Positions 20,641-32,392 are shown, counted from the stretch's first letter. The stretch: 64,000 nt of DNA from Phaseolus vulgaris (GCF_000499845.2 NC_023755.2:6454847-6518846); one strand, 5' to 3'. The notes: generated from the letters alone by a model not told the origin. Numbers and translations are program-made.

Positions 20641-21816
20641 TGTATAGTTTTAGGAGGTGTGGTTATTAAATAAAGGTGTGTGAAAATGTAAAATAAAGTC
20701 ACATTGTCCATGTGACTTAGGAGAGTGGTGTAGGTGTAGTTTTTGGGAGGTGTTATAGTAGAAAAAGGTCACACCTCCCATGTGACTTGTTTTTGGTGGG
20801 AATTTCAAATGAGTTTATTTGAAATTTCCCACCTATTTTTCAGCACCTTAGGCTATAAATAGAGGTGCTTCCTTTGTAAAATTCAGATTTGAATTTTATC
20901 TAAAGAAACTATACTCAAAATTGGAGTGAGCATTTGGAGAGCTTTGAGCTTCTTCTCTAGTCTTATCTTGAAGGACCATGGTTTCCTCAAGTGGCGGCTT
21001 CCACACTCATCTAGGAGCATCCATTCTTCTAGTGGCGTGATCATCCAACCATTCCTCCATCTTCATGAGCATTCTCTTCTCCTTCCTTTCTTCTCTTTCA
21101 ATTACTCTTGTTGTTTTGTGTTCTTGAGCATTTTTTGGTTCGGCTGTCCTTAATTTTCCAGCACCTATGTTTTGGTTTTCTAAATTCTGTTCGGAACATT
21201 TGTTTGTGGTTTAATTCTGTTCGGTCTTCTCTTTTATAATTCCTTTGTTGATTCAATTTGACAATATTTGGTTCATCCAAATGAGTTTGGGAATTGGTAC
21301 TTGTATTGGTGAGTTCTTGATTTTAGAACCATGATCCAACTTCTAAGAAAGTGCCTCTATATTTTCCAGCTCAAGGTGATTCCTCAAAGTGTCAAGAATC
21401 TTGTTCTATGTGGCTATTGGAATCACATCACTTCTAGTGGCGAGATCATCCATCCTCCTTCCATCTTCATGAGCATTTCTTCTCTCCTTCCTTTCTCCTC
21501 TTTCATTTGTTTTTGTTAGCTTGTGTTCTTGAGTTTGTTTTGGTGTTCTTGCTGTTTTTATGAGTATTTTGGTTCGGCAGTTTTATAATTCTGTCCATTC
21601 ATCCTGTTCCTTTGCTTTTCTTACTCTTTTGTTCGGTTCAATTTGACTAAAATTGGTTCATCCAAATGAGTTTGGGATTTGGTACTAGTTTTTGGTGAGT
21701 TCTTGTCTTAGAACAATGATCCAACTCTAAGAAAAGTGCCTCTATAAAGTCCAACTCAAGGTGATTCCTAAGAAGGTCAAGAACCTTTCTCTATATGGCT
21801 AGTGGAATCACATCAA
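20641..21816 (+). mobile_element. LTR-B, copy 2
   Basis: From TGTATAGTTTTAGGAGG to tggaatcacatca. It holds gtcacacctcccatgtgac, the TATA box at 20854-20861, two tandemly related 3' portions (20960-21430 and 21440-21816, each with a gtggcg-atcatcca block, a ttggttcatccaaatgag block and a gatccaac-ctaagaaagtgcctctat block) and a CA end at 21816. The doubled 3' half makes it longer than copy 3. Confidence 0.7.
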
Positions 21817-22073
21817 TGATGGAGATCAAGTTCAAGAACAAATGGGGGCAAATACTCAAGGACAAGAAGAGGAAGAGGCTCAAGTGCTAGACGCTCAAAG
21901 AGTTGGTAGCCCACCTCAAAGGCTTACAAGAAGTCAATTCAAAGCATTAGGAAATAATGGAAGGTTGTTTTCTCTTTTTGTAATATCTTTGTTTGAAGGT
22001 GCTTAGAGGGAAAAATAAGAAACCTCTTTTGTAAAAGCATCTTTAGGTCTTTAGTTTAGGAAACTTAGGGGGG
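21817..22073 (+). pseudogene. Gypsy pol tail of a third copy plus PPT
   Basis: Translates to GDQVQEQMGANTQGQEEEEA...SPPQRLTRSQFKALG...[13 protein letters not shown], homologous to the C-terminal tail of the 19044-20027 frame with many substitutions. It is followed by cttaggggggtg, the PPT, and then LTR-B copy 3. The join with the CA end of copy 2 is abrupt. Confidence 0.8.
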
Positions 22074-22846
22074 TGTGCGTTTAGTAGAGAGGTGTAGACG
22101 TAATAGGGAGGTGCCAAACTAAGAGAGGAAGTCACACTTTCCTCATGCTCTAAGATTGGTGCCACTTTTATGTCATTTGGGGGGAATTTTGAATTTAATT
22201 AGCTTTTCATTTCAACACCTCTTAGGCTATAAATAAAGGTGCTTAGCTTGTACAATTCAGATTGGAAATTAGTATTAGAGAAACTCTACTCAATTTGAGA
22301 GAGAATTTGTGAGAGCTTGCTTCTCCTTCACCTTGTCTTATCTTAAGTGTGTTTGCTTCTCTCAAGTGGCGGCATTAGCTCACTCATCTTGGATTCTTCA
22401 TCCTCTAAGTGGCGTGAACAACAAACCAAAGCATCCATCTCCATAAGTTCTTCTTTCTTTCATCTCCATATTCATATGCAATTCCTAAAACATGCTTAGC
22501 TTCCTTTTTGGTTCGGCATTTCAGCCTATTTTCTAGTTTTGTTTTCGGTTCTTATTTCTTTTGTTGTTCTTATTTGTTTCTTCTTCAATTCTAGCTTAAA
22601 TGTTCGGTGCATTTCTGTTTTTGAGCATTTCAATCGGTGCAATTGCATTTTTACTTAGTTTGTTCGGTTCAATTGACAAAAGATGGCTCCTCCATATGAG
22701 TTTAGTGTTTGGTGCAAGTCTTGGTGAGTTCTTGAAACATAGAACCTTGATCCAATTCTATTATAAGTGCCTAAGCTATCTCCAACTCAAGTTGAGTCCA
22801 TAGAATGTCAAAGAATCATCTCTTCTTTGCTATTGAATTCATATCA
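22074..22846 (+). mobile_element. LTR-B, copy 3
   Basis: It starts TGTGCGTTTAGTAGAGAGG after the PPT and ends gaattcatatca. It shares the TATA box (22228-22235), the caagtggcggcattag and gtggcgtgaac blocks and the gatccaattct block with the other copies. No 5' partner with the same sequence was found. Confidence 0.7.
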
Positions 22847-23328
22847 CTATCACTCAAAGTTTCTTGGAGATTATTTATGGTAATCAAACCCTACCAAATA
22901 TTTTGGTTGTTATGGTTATGGACTTATTGATTGCAAATATTGAAGTATGAGATTGACTGCACTTGATGCAGGTACTCAGACGGTATTGTACCTACTAGAG
23001 TTCTTGATATTGTTTTAATAAGTCATCTCCTAAGGGCATGTGGCTTCCCATGCAAGGTATTCCTACTTGGCTTTTAATCTACTAAGTGATCAAGAATGCA
23101 CTAGGAAGGGATTAAGGAGGTCTCCAGATTGTAACGAAAAACATTGTTAGTAAATTTAAGTTTTAAGATATTAAGACTTTAATGTTGGTAATTCTCTATG
23201 GATTGGGAGAGCCTCACCATTTGTCCAAAAACAATTTCATTCATAGCATTACGATTGTGGTTTTATAGAGCTTTTGAATTGAAATAGGTGTAATGGAACT
23301 TAACACTTCTCCATCTTGTCAAACTACA
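22847..23328. other. Unassigned stretch
   Basis: Moderately AT-rich sequence between LTR-B copy 3 and the Copia derivative. Wording such as tgatgcaggtactcagacgg hints at repeat origin, but no domain or terminus was recognised. Confidence 0.4.
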
Positions 23329-23544
23329 TGTTGGATATTGTGTTTTTTAACTGCATATAAATGCACATAAATGCAGATAATATTTTATTCTTCTATTTTA
23401 ATTATGTTTTAATTGTTGAATTAATATTTCTAAGTAACTGCTCATAAAATCATTTAAGAGTCAGTTACTGCAAGTATTATAAATGTAATTGTTCGCAAAA
23501 ATAATATAGTATCTTGCTCTGTTTTATTTATCAAAACAAACAAT

Positions 23545-23556
23545 TGGTATCAGAGC
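23545..23556 (+). promoter_or_regulatory. Primer-binding site, initiator Met-tRNA type
   Basis: TGGTATCAGAGC, the complement of the 3' end of plant initiator tRNA-Met and typical of Copia elements, lies two bases after the CA end of the 5' LTR. Confidence 0.92.
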
Positions 23557-23596
23557 TATCTTCTTGAGGGATCTGTGAGGTTAGTAAAGTGCATCA

Positions 23597-24589
23597 ATGG
23601 AAGGAGGTTTCAATTTTTCAGCAATGGCACCACCTGTCTTTGATGGAGACAATTATCAAATGTGGGTTATTCGTATGGAGACCTACCTAGAAGCATTGGA
23701 TTTATGGGAAGCTGTAGAAGAGGACTATGAAATTCAGTCCCTTCCAGAAAACCCTACTGTGGCACAAATAAAATCACAGAAGGAAAAGAAGATGAAGAGA
23801 TCAAAGGCAAAAGCATGTCTATGTTGTATCTCTTATGGTGTTCACAAGGATAATGTCCTTGAAGTCAACAAAAGCAATATGGGATTACCTCAAGGCATAA
23901 TATGAAGGTGATGAGAGGATTCGTGGAATGCAGGTGTTGAATCTAATCAGGGAGTTTGAACTGCAGAGAATGAAGGAGTCAGAATCCGTAAAAGAGTACT
24001 CTGACAGACTTCTAAGCATTGCCAACAAAGTGAGGTTGCTTGGATCTATGTTAAAAGATTCAAGAATTGTGGAAAAACTGCTTGTAACGGTTCCAGAGAG
24101 GTTTGAAGCCACCATAACAACCCTAGAGAACACAAAGGACCTATAAAAAAAATTTCTCTTGTAGAGCTCTTAAATGCTTTACAAGCACAAGAACAAAGAA
24201 GAGCCATGAGACAAGATGGAGTAATAGAAGGAGCCTTACCAGCCAAACATGAAGGTGGCTGGAGAAACAAAGGTAGCAAGATCAAGCAGAACCAGCAAGA
24301 AAATGGAGAAGATTTTGCACACAATATCAACAAAAGGAGAAATTACCCTCCTTGTAAGCATTGCAACAAGTTAGGTCATCCACCGTTTAAGTGTTGGAGA
24401 AGACCTGATGCTAAGTGCAACAAGTGCAATCAACTTGGGCATGAAGCAGTCATTTGTAGAAACCAAAGTGAGCAACAAGATGTAAACCAAAGTGAGCAAC
24501 AAGATGTAGATGCTCAAATTGCAAATGAGGAGGAGGATGTACTTTTCGTTGCAATTGGTTTCTCCAACTATATTTCAAGTGCATCTTAG
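23597..24589 (+). pseudogene. Copia gag, frameshifted
   Basis: Start MEGGFNFSAMAPPVFDGDNY at 23597, then WVIRMETYLEALDLWEAV: the N-terminal Copia gag motif (YxxWxxRM). A frameshift near 23820-23905 moves the reading to 23928-24146 (RGMQVLNLIREFELQRMKES, VPERFEATITTLE), and a stop follows at 24144-24146. The frame from 24206 carries two CX2CX4HX4C zinc knuckles at about residues 50-85 (CKHCNKLGHPPFKC and CNKCNQLGHEAVIC). The 39-base ORF end holds a small direct repeat, NQSEQQDV twice. Gag would package element RNA; here it is broken in at least two places. Confidence 0.85.
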
Positions 24590-25440
24590 CTAATTGATAG
24601 TGGATGCCCAAATCACATGACTTATGATAAAGAACTTTTCAAGGAGTTGAAGCCTTCAAAAATTTCAAAGGTCAAGATAGGCCATGAGGGTCACATTTCA
24701 GTAAAAGGAATAGGAACCATTATTGTAGCAACACATTCAGGTACTAAAGTTATCAATGACCTAAAGTTGGAAAAAGGCTATAAATTGATGTTTGGAAATA
24801 AACATTGCTTAATCAAAGATGTTGATAGCAAAGATTTGTTTAAAGTTGAAATCAAGGGAGGAAAATTTTTTGCTCTCAATCCAATGGAGGAGGAGCACAT
24901 GGCCTTTAAATCCAAAGAAAGTGTCACTGAAATTTGGCACAAAAGACTTGGGCATTTTCATCACCGAGGACTGCTTCAAATGCAATCAAAGAAGTTGGTA
25001 GAAGGACTTTCTAATCTTGATGATGACCTGACCAACTGTCGAACATGCAAATTTGGGAAGCAACACAGGCATCATTCCCTAAACAAGCTTGGAGGGCTTC
25101 GAAGAAATTGCAATTCATTCAATCCATATTTATGCATTTCCCAAATGAGGATCACATGAGGGCTGCTGAGAGAGTCATCAGATACATCAAGGGAACTTGG
25201 AACTTTGGAGTTAAGTTCTTGAAGCTTAAGGAGTTCAAGTTAATTGGTTTCTCTTACATTGATTGGGGAGGTTCAATTGATGACATGAAAAGTACATTTG
25301 GATATTGTTTTAGCCTTAGATCATGGATGTTTTCATGGAGCTCAAAGAAGCAAGAAACAGTAGCTCAATCCACTGTTGAGGCATAATTTGTTGTTGTATT
25401 GCTTCAAGTTCTCTGGTTAAGGAAGATCTTGACTGATTTA
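24590..25440 (+). pseudogene. Copia pol fused across a large deletion
   Basis: Right after the gag stop comes LIDSGCPNHMTYDKELF, the protease motif with DSG. The frame 24617-25159 holds the GAG-pre-integrase domain (EIWHKRLGHFHHRGLLQM, CRTCKFGKQH). A frameshift near 25045-25080 leads to FPKQAWRASKKLQFI, the start of the integrase core, and within a few residues the reading jumps to FMHFPNEDHMRAAERVIRYIKG, the RNase H region, ending SSKKQETVAQSTVEA. So integrase core, RT and most of RNase H (about 2 kb or more in a full element) are missing in one step. Confidence 0.85.
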
Positions 25441-25697
25441 TGATAGAAGATTGGAGTTTGCAGTTCATAAAATCACGGAGGAGTGTTGGATATTGTATTT
25501 TTTAACTGCATATAAAAGCAAATAAACGCACATAATATTTTATTCTCCTGTTTTAATTATGTTTTAATTGTTGAATTAATATTTCTAAGTAATTACTCAT
25601 AAAATAATTTAAGAGTCAATTACTGTGAGTATTATAAATGTAATTGTTCGCAAAAATAATATAATATTTTGCTCTGCTTTATATTTCAAAACCAACA

Positions 25698-26878
25698 CTA
25701 TATCATCTCCACTCTGCAGTTCATTTCTTTTACACCTTGAATTCAAATGTTTAGGCATAATTTTTCACCAGCGAACCAGTCTTTTCCTTGATTAATAGAA
25801 GGTGGGAAGTGACCATTTGGCTTGGTTTCTGAATTTACTTTCTCAATTACCAGCAATGAACCTACAGACATAGTGGCGGCACCACCACCAGCAGTTATAG
25901 TAGATATTGAAGAGCCTAACAATCAACAGTCATAAGAAAATGGCTAAGCATTACAGGTTTTTGCTTTCCTTGTTTACTTATACTTTACTTTGAATGATTT
26001 TTTTATCAATAAAAAATAAAATAAAATTAAGAGGAAAACTTCAAGAGTGACCCAATCCTTGTACAGAAATTTAGTAACCACACGAAAAAAAAGACATTCA
26101 ACGCAACAAAACCAAACCCTAGATTTTGGTTTGTCGTGGTTGCTGCAGAATTTTGCAAAAAAAAGTGCCTAAACAGTGGTTAAAACCCTTTTAATTTTCC
26201 ATGGTTGCTACTAAAAAAGTAGAGAAAAGTGGCAAAATTGCTCCCGAGGATTCCCATGTATAAACTCTACTGCTGCCGCACCCAAACATTAGTCCTTCAT
26301 GATCCCAAGCTGCCCTTGACAGCATCCCTTCATCTTCCCTTCACCACCGAGTTCATAACTTTGAATGATTTACTTAGCTTAGCTCAAATTTCTTGAAATA
26401 GGTTGCAATTTTTCGTATAAATTTTGAGTTTCAAGTTCTTGCAAGAATTTCTTAATGTACCATAAGAATTTGAAATTTAGAAATGCAACGAAAAATCTTA
26501 ATAGAAACTGAATTATTAGTTCTCATATCACTATTCTAAAGCTCTTTTGATAGCATTCTATATTAACATTCGTAAATTGGATTATGGAGAAGTAGATTAC
26601 TGATTTGAACTCTTTTTTCTCTAAGACACTTATGATTTTAGCGTTTAGCATAGAGTGGTAGACATTTTAAATCCTACGAATTTGCTACCTTTGTACTTAA
26701 ATATGAGAAAAATTAACTAGTTTCAAACTTCTCAAGAATAGTAGTTATAATTTTTTGTATTATTAAATTGTAATTTTATTATATTTTCTTAATATTTATA
26801 TAATATTAAATTTTTTGTTATTTATTTTTATATTAATATTATGTTAGTTTTTTTTTTAAATATAGATTTACATTTAAA
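25698..26878. other. Unassigned stretch with a short coding-like piece
   Basis: At 25822-25938 the plus strand reads without stop FTFSITSNEPTDIVAAPPP then AVIVDIEEPNNQQS and a stop. It is preceded by a pyrimidine-rich run ending in ccag, which could be a splice acceptor. I do not recognise the peptide and it may be a chance frame or an exon relic. The remainder is AT-rich, with an atggttgctactaaaaaag segment near 26200 that leads nowhere. Confidence 0.25.
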
Positions 26879-26879
26879 A

Positions 26880-27117
26880 TTCAATTAAATTTTTTTATAA
26901 AAATATGGATTTGGATCTGATTTGGATTTGATTTGGATTGGATTGGATTTGGTTTATAAAATCCAAATTGGTTTTATAAAAAATATGGATTTGGGTTTAA
27001 AATCCAATCCAAATTAGTTTTAATAAAAAGAAATATGAATTTGGATTTAAATCCAAAACAAATATTTGGATTTGGATTGGATTTTCCAAAATCTAATCCA
27101 TGACCACCCTTACTTAT
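26880..27117. mobile_element. hAT-like terminus with GGATTT subterminal repeats
   Basis: Dense repeats of atttggatttgga and ccaaatcc type over 200 bases, ending in aatccatgaccaccctta at 27117, which resembles the right end of the 14127-14660 candidate. The other terminus was not found. Confidence 0.35.
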
Positions 27118-27708
27118 TATTAACTCGTCTAGTTTTGTGTTAAACTCGTCATCTACAACTATAGATGGTCCTGCTTCATCTGTTGGACCTGCTCTCCAGA
27201 AAATAAATACTTTTCCCTAGGTCATGCTACTTAAGCTCGAAAAAGGAGGCATACAGGAGTTGGGTTGCACTTAAGGAAAGTTGTGCTAAGCTACTTGATG
27301 CAAATACATCATTCCTCTATGAGTAGCACTCTATTGCATTTACATATGTTCCCATGTGGCTCTTTGTTCTAATTGCATCCGCTCCATAGTGGTGCAGAGA
27401 CTTGTCATTTGCTTTAACATCATAGCCTTCATAGAATATGATGATGGATCAGGTTGATGGATTGGTGAATGATGAAATGGAGCATCACCAGCTTGTGGAG
27501 GTTGTTCCTTTATTTAGTGCAATTATGCATAAATTTATGATCAATAGCTAGTCTAATTTATACCGTTGGGTTCACTTCAACCGCATGAGCTACACAGAGA
27601 GCATTTATCGAAGTAGGAAACCCTAAGAAACCTTTTTCCTTCTAATTATTTTGATTTACGTCTAATCTAACAAATTTATAGATCTTGTAAAAAATATTTT
27701 TTGCTACA
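27118..27708. other. Unassigned stretch
   Basis: No long frame. The minus strand may hold further fragments of the relic at 27709-28330, but none is clear enough to call. Confidence 0.3.
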
Positions 27709-28330
27709 TCAACAGAAAAAACATCTTGTAAAAAGATATAGAGAAAATGACACAAGGGAATATTTAAGTCTGGCACATGACCAATGGGCACAATGTTGGC
27801 CAACATGAACACCATTCAGACTTGAGATAAAGTCTTCATATTTTTTTTGTAATATTCTCGATCGTTTTCCAACTAGTCCTACTTTATAAGAATGATTAGC
27901 TAAATAAATTTCTTTGACTACCTTTTCATCATTGAAACCATAGGTTATGGCCATCATCTGGTGATAAGTGCAATCATCATCACCTCTTACATGCAATGGA
28001 TTCCCCAAGAAAGCACTGATAGAGTCTCTCTATCAAAAGGCACCCATTTTCGTCTAACTTTGGACATCATCTCTTGAGTCCCTTTGCCTCTTGTCCTAAC
28101 ATTGGCATAAAATTCATAAACTACCTCTAGATCATACTTAGACAACGATTCTGCCAGTCTCATCCAATTTCTTCTCTACAACCCATTTAAAAATATATCA
28201 TATTGTTTAGGTTGCAGTCGCACTCTTCTTTTCGTGATGCATGCCCAATTCCTATTTTTTTCATATATTTTTTGCTTATCCTTGTTATTGAACCTATTCC
28301 TTGCTTGATTTTTAGGAGAATTGGTGTCAA
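27709..28330 (-). pseudogene. Plant transposon-protein domain relic
   Basis: On the minus strand from about 28280: NRNWACITKRRVRLQPKQYD, then SKYDLEVVYEFYANVRTRGKG and MMSKVRRKWVPFDRETLS. After a frameshift near 28010 it continues in the 27709-28008 frame as GNPLHVRGDDDCTYHQMMA. The order VxxFYAN...VRGxxVPF...LLGNP is that of the 'putative plant transposon protein' domain found in many plant retroelement-related ORFs. It is the same domain type as 51513-52690 but not closely similar in sequence. The molecular function of the domain is unknown. Confidence 0.6.
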
Positions 28331-28929
28331 TTCTAACTATTTTTTCATTTTACAGTTTGTGTCGTAGTGCTTTTTGTACGACCCATTTTTTTCTACAACA
28401 CTATAGTTATAACATTCTTTCAAACATATCAATAATCACACAAAAAAATCATTTAAGTTCTACTTTCATAATGTTGCATCCAATATTGTAAAAAAAATAC
28501 TAAGGATTTACATACTTTTCACTAAAAACTTTCCTATAAGCATTTTATCAAACACTTAATGGGCATTCCTGAAAATGAATTTCATGAAGAAATAGAACCT
28601 AACTAACCATCCAATTTATCAATATCCTTCAATTATCATTCACCAAACAATACACAATCAAAGTGTACCATAAATTTGAGATAATTATCATTAACCTTAA
28701 AACCCCTAAACTACCAAAAAATTGTAATCAAAATCAATAAGCAATAATTTTAAATAGGAATCAAAGCATACAATAGAGGCAAGAACACTAACATGGCACA
28801 TATTAAGCAAGAAATTGGGAATTTGAATGAGAAAAACTTGAGATTTAGTAATGGGCAAAGAGAAAAATTCACACGGGTTTAACAACACAAAAGGCTTTTG
28901 AATTTGGGAAAAATGGCCTCTTTTCATTT
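28331..28929. other. AT-rich stretch, nothing recognised
   Basis: AT-rich DNA with short frames only; probably flank of the adjacent Gypsy fragment, but no motif supports this. Confidence 0.4.
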
Positions 28930-29400
28930 TTTTTAAAAATGTTTTCAGTGAAACTCACTTGAGTGTGTAATTCTTGCTCGAACGAGGCTAACGTGTTATG
29001 TGTATAAGTAAAATCTTTCCTAAGCAAGATTTTTCTCACTTGGGCGAGATTGCTCCAAAGAGCACCCGTTTTCAAATACTTAACTTGCCTACGCGAGCTA
29101 TATCCTGCCCAGGCGAGTTTCCTTGCACAAGAATTTATAAATTTATGCAAAATCATGGATTTTATCAACTAATATCAAAATAAAAATAAAAATAAACAAA
29201 TTAACAGTAAATGAATAAATTTTATATTGGGTTGCTTCCCAGTAAGCCCTTTCTTTAACGTCATGTAGCTTGATGACTATTTTTATCAAGGTGACTGAGC
29301 TCTTTTTTGTAACAATTTTCGGGTTACAACTTTAGTTCTTCTAGAACATGGGCTTTCAAGTTCAATAGTTCCATCAATTATGATTTCTTTGATAACCCAT
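28930..29400 (-). mobile_element. Athila-type internal/LTR fragment with GGGCGAG motifs
   Basis: At 28960-29125 several GCGAG/GGGCGAG motifs recur as in LTR-C. At 29226-29275 lies ttgggttgcttcccagtaag followed by tttctttaacgtcatgtagcttgatg. Its complement (catgacgttaaa...cttactgggaagcaacccaa) is a very common segment of plant Athila-type elements. No ORF is supported. Confidence 0.5.
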
Positions 29401-29466
29401 ATACTTGGCCTTTCAACCTTCTAGGTTGAAATTTTAGCTTAACACTTTTAAACATTATTTTGTTTA

Positions 29467-29478
29467 GCTCTGATACCA
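29467..29478 (-). promoter_or_regulatory. Primer-binding site-like TGGTATCAGAGC
   Basis: Exact initiator Met-tRNA complement on the minus strand, two bases beyond a CA end (29481) of the reversed LTR-B. It supports a 5' LTR on the minus strand whose interior would extend leftward. Confidence 0.7.
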
Positions 29479-29480
29479 CA

Positions 29481-30300
29481 TGACGTGAGTTGATTTTAGG
29501 TTCATTAATTTGGTGACACTTTCTTAGAATTAGGATCAAGATTCTTAAGCAATTAAAGTGAGTCATCTAAGGAAAATCCCCACTGGACATTAACTTAACA
29601 AGTGTTAAGTAGATGTGAAGGTTCATTTCAAAAGATCTAAGGAAAAACACAAGTATAGGTGACGAATGAATGCTAAACAATGTGCAGAAACATGAACACA
29701 AGAACAAGGACAATTTAACCAATTAAAACAGCAAACAAATAGATTAAACCGATTAGAATGATCATAGAAGACATAAGAACCGATTGGAATGAAGAATAGA
29801 GTAACACAACATATTTTGGAATTGAATGGAATGGAAAAACGGAATTAGAAGATGAATGATAGGAAGAACTTATGTGGTTGAAGCCATGGAAGGGAAGAAC
29901 ACGCCACTTGGAAGGTGATTGGTCCAAGATAAGTGCAAGAATGCCGCCACTTGAGAGCTTCCTAAACACTCACAATATGAGACAAGATTAGGAGAAACAA
30001 TTCTCACAACTCACACACAATTTGTGTATAGTAACTTTACTTCAATTCTTATTTTACATGAGCATAACACCTCTATTTATAGTGTGAGAGGGCTAAAATT
30101 AAAGTGGAAAAATTCAAATGAAACACATTTGAATTTGGCGCCTATTCCAAGTCACAAGGGAGGTGTGACTTGGTTTCTTACTTTGGCACCTCCTAAATCT
30201 ACACCTACACCTTCTTTTTATGTCACATGGAAGGTGTGACTTATCTTTGTACATTGGTACCCCTTATATCTATATATACACCTTCCTTTTATGTTCTGTA
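29481..30300 (-). mobile_element. LTR-B, reversed copy
   Basis: Reads on the minus strand as LTR-B: gtcacaccttccatgtgac, aggaggtgccaaagt, a TATA box (plus 30074-30081, context ctctatttatag), the caagtggcggcattc and aagtggcgtgttc blocks and a gatcctaattctaagaaagt block, ending CA at 29481. The right boundary is approximate, placed where the internal tail reading ends. Confidence 0.7.
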
Positions 30301-30637
30301 AAAAACTACTCAAAAGAAATTGCAAAAAGAGACATCCATTGATGTTCATCTCCCAAAGCCTTGGCCTTGCTCCAAGTAACCTTTTGAGGCATGAAGGATG
30401 TTGAGCTCACGGGTTGGGCTTCGGCCCCCACTTGGACTTGGGCTTCTTGGGCTTGGGCCTCCATGTTAAGAACACTAATAGGAAGAACTTCAAATGTTTT
30501 GGTCCTAGACCGTTCCTCCTATTGATGGCATCTTTATTTCCTTGTTGAGATGACCCTTCAAGTTTAGCATCCTTGGTCATCTTCATGTGTTTTTGGGTCA
30601 CATCACCAGGTCTAAGTTCATTCTTCGCTATGATTGT
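30301..30637 (-). pseudogene. Gypsy-B internal 3' tail, reversed
   Basis: The minus strand reads acatttgaagttcttcc, CCCAAG-type repeats near 30470-30420 and a short MSLFAISFE-like end near 30330, parallel to the FVISLVEGA tail of the forward copies. That it lies next to a PBS-bearing LTR implies two elements or an LTR shared by recombination. Confidence 0.5.
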
Positions 30638-31470
30638 TGTTAGAATTAGTGCCCTAAAGAAGAGGGGGTGAATTGTTTTCACAAGATTTTCGCAAAGTTT
30701 GGAAGTAGAGTGAAAAGCTCTGAAAAATCATCCAATTGATTTTCTGTTCAACTTAATAAAATTTCCGTTTTAAGGTTCTTTTAAGAAAATCAACATGTTG
30801 TTTTCATGAAACAACCGATTGTTTATACCTGCAAAATATGAAATCAAGTTAAAACAATTTATAAGAGTAGAGATAGAGAGAATCACACAAGAGGTTTATA
30901 CTGGTTCTCTCTCAACCAAGAACTACATCCAATCCTTAGCTAACCACTGAGAATTCACTATGTAATCAAACCTAGATTACAAAAGACATACCAAGAGTGA
31001 TGATCTTGAATCTATCAAGAACACACACCACTCTTTAGCAACACCACAGTTTCCATAAACACTTTTCTGAAACTGCTCTATACAAGAACACACAAAAATA
31101 CAATGTTCAAGAATAGAATAGAATACACTTGGGTATTACAAAGTTATAGTTTAGAAGTATACAAAACCCAATCCTATTCGACACACTTGAGATGATCCAA
31201 AGATCTTGAATTCTTGAAAATGTTTTAAGTAATCTTTCTTTCTTAGAGTCTTCAAAAGAATGTCAAATAGTCTTTCTATAAACCAATCAAGTGGTCAAAT
31301 CTATTAGATCAAAAACCAAAGTAGTTGGAATCATTTAAAACCAGTTCAAACCACTTGACAAAATTTTGTTATAAAAATAACAAGTTGTTTTCTAAAACAA
31401 TTGATTGAAATAATATTTTTGTTAACATTTTCATAAAAAAACAATTATTTTATCGAAATAACCAGTTGTT
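30638..31470 (-). mobile_element. LTR-A, partial copy
   Basis: Starts TGTTAGAATTAGTGCCC with agagggggtgaattgttt and aagattttcgcaaag, then tatactggttctctc, gaactacatccaatcc and AAACAACCGATTGTTT-type motifs, as in the other LTR-A copies. It breaks off near 31470 inside the LTR, where another LTR-A piece starts in the same orientation. Confidence 0.7.
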
Positions 31471-32392
31471 TCTGTTTGACAACAAAGACAAAATAAGCAC
31501 AGTTTTTCAGCATAAACAAAATTATCAAACGGTTATAAAGAAGAAGAGTTAGAGAGATTCACACGGTAGGAGTTATACTGGTTCACTCACTCTTGAGTTA
31601 CATCCAGTTCTTATAACAACCTCTGAGTTTCATTAGTAATCAAAACCAGATTACACAAACACACCACAAAGAGGTGACCTTGAAACCCACAAGATCCACT
31701 CACCTTCTTTGCAACACCAAACACCTCAAGACAGAACACACTCTGTCTTTACAGGATTTCAAACACACAAAGCAGATAAAGGAAGTACTATTACAAGAAG
31801 CTACACAAGGATAGAAAACACCTGAATTCGCACAATACAGAAAGCTCTATGATCAGATCTTGTTACCACAACAAAGCTTGAACAACAATCTTGCACTTTG
31901 AGAAACTCCTTTAAAAAAACAAATCTCTTTCTTTGATCTCAAATTTGTATCAATACTTGTTATATTTCATATACTTTGCTTTGAAAGAAGGGCTATACTT
32001 ATAACACTAGAAATGTAGCCGTTTTAGGCAGTTTTAATCCACTGAATCAGTTAAAACAGGTTTTCAAAAACCTGTTGTGAAAATAACCGGTTGAAACCAC
32101 GATTTAACCGGTTTAATGGGTTAGACAGTTGCGTAACCAATCCAAAAAACAGTTTCAAAACCTTAAGCAAGCTAAGTGGCAAACAACCGATTATTTTGAT
32201 AAATCAACCAGTTGTTTTCCCTTTTCTTGGAAAAACAATTTGTTTCTTAAAAATTGATTGGTCAAGCTTTGTGCAGGATTAAGAACTGATCTTAACAAAG
32301 ATTCTAAACAACCTAATCTAAACCCAAACCAAAAAGCAGCACAACTTCAGGCTTCATGTGGATTTGAAACATCAAAGCTCCCATGTTCAACA
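31471..32392 (-). mobile_element. LTR-A, second partial copy
   Basis: It begins about 150 bases into the LTR (ttataaagaagaagagttagag), then ttatactggttcactcac, gagttacatccagttc and several aaccggtt/cggtta motifs, and ends ctcccatgttcaaca at 32392, the same CA end as other copies. It abuts LTR-C copy 2 directly, with no PPT sequence. Confidence 0.7.

Larger units (their letters stand above)
23329..25697 (+). mobile_element. Ty1/Copia deletion derivative (non-autonomous), complete with LTRs
   Basis: Two 214-base LTRs (23329-23542 and 25484-25697), both TGTTGGATATTGT...CA, with about 19 mismatches by eye (roughly 91% identity). The flanks are ctaca (23324-23328) and ctata (25698-25702), a target duplication with one change. 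The interior is only 1.94 kb: PBS, gag with two zinc knuckles, a protease start, the GAG-pre-integrase domain and the RNase H end. Most of integrase and all of RT are deleted. It could only have moved with enzymes from a relative. Confidence 0.92.

Noticed and set aside
24046..24333. Minus frames across Copia gag
   Set aside because: Antisense shadows of the gag coding strand.
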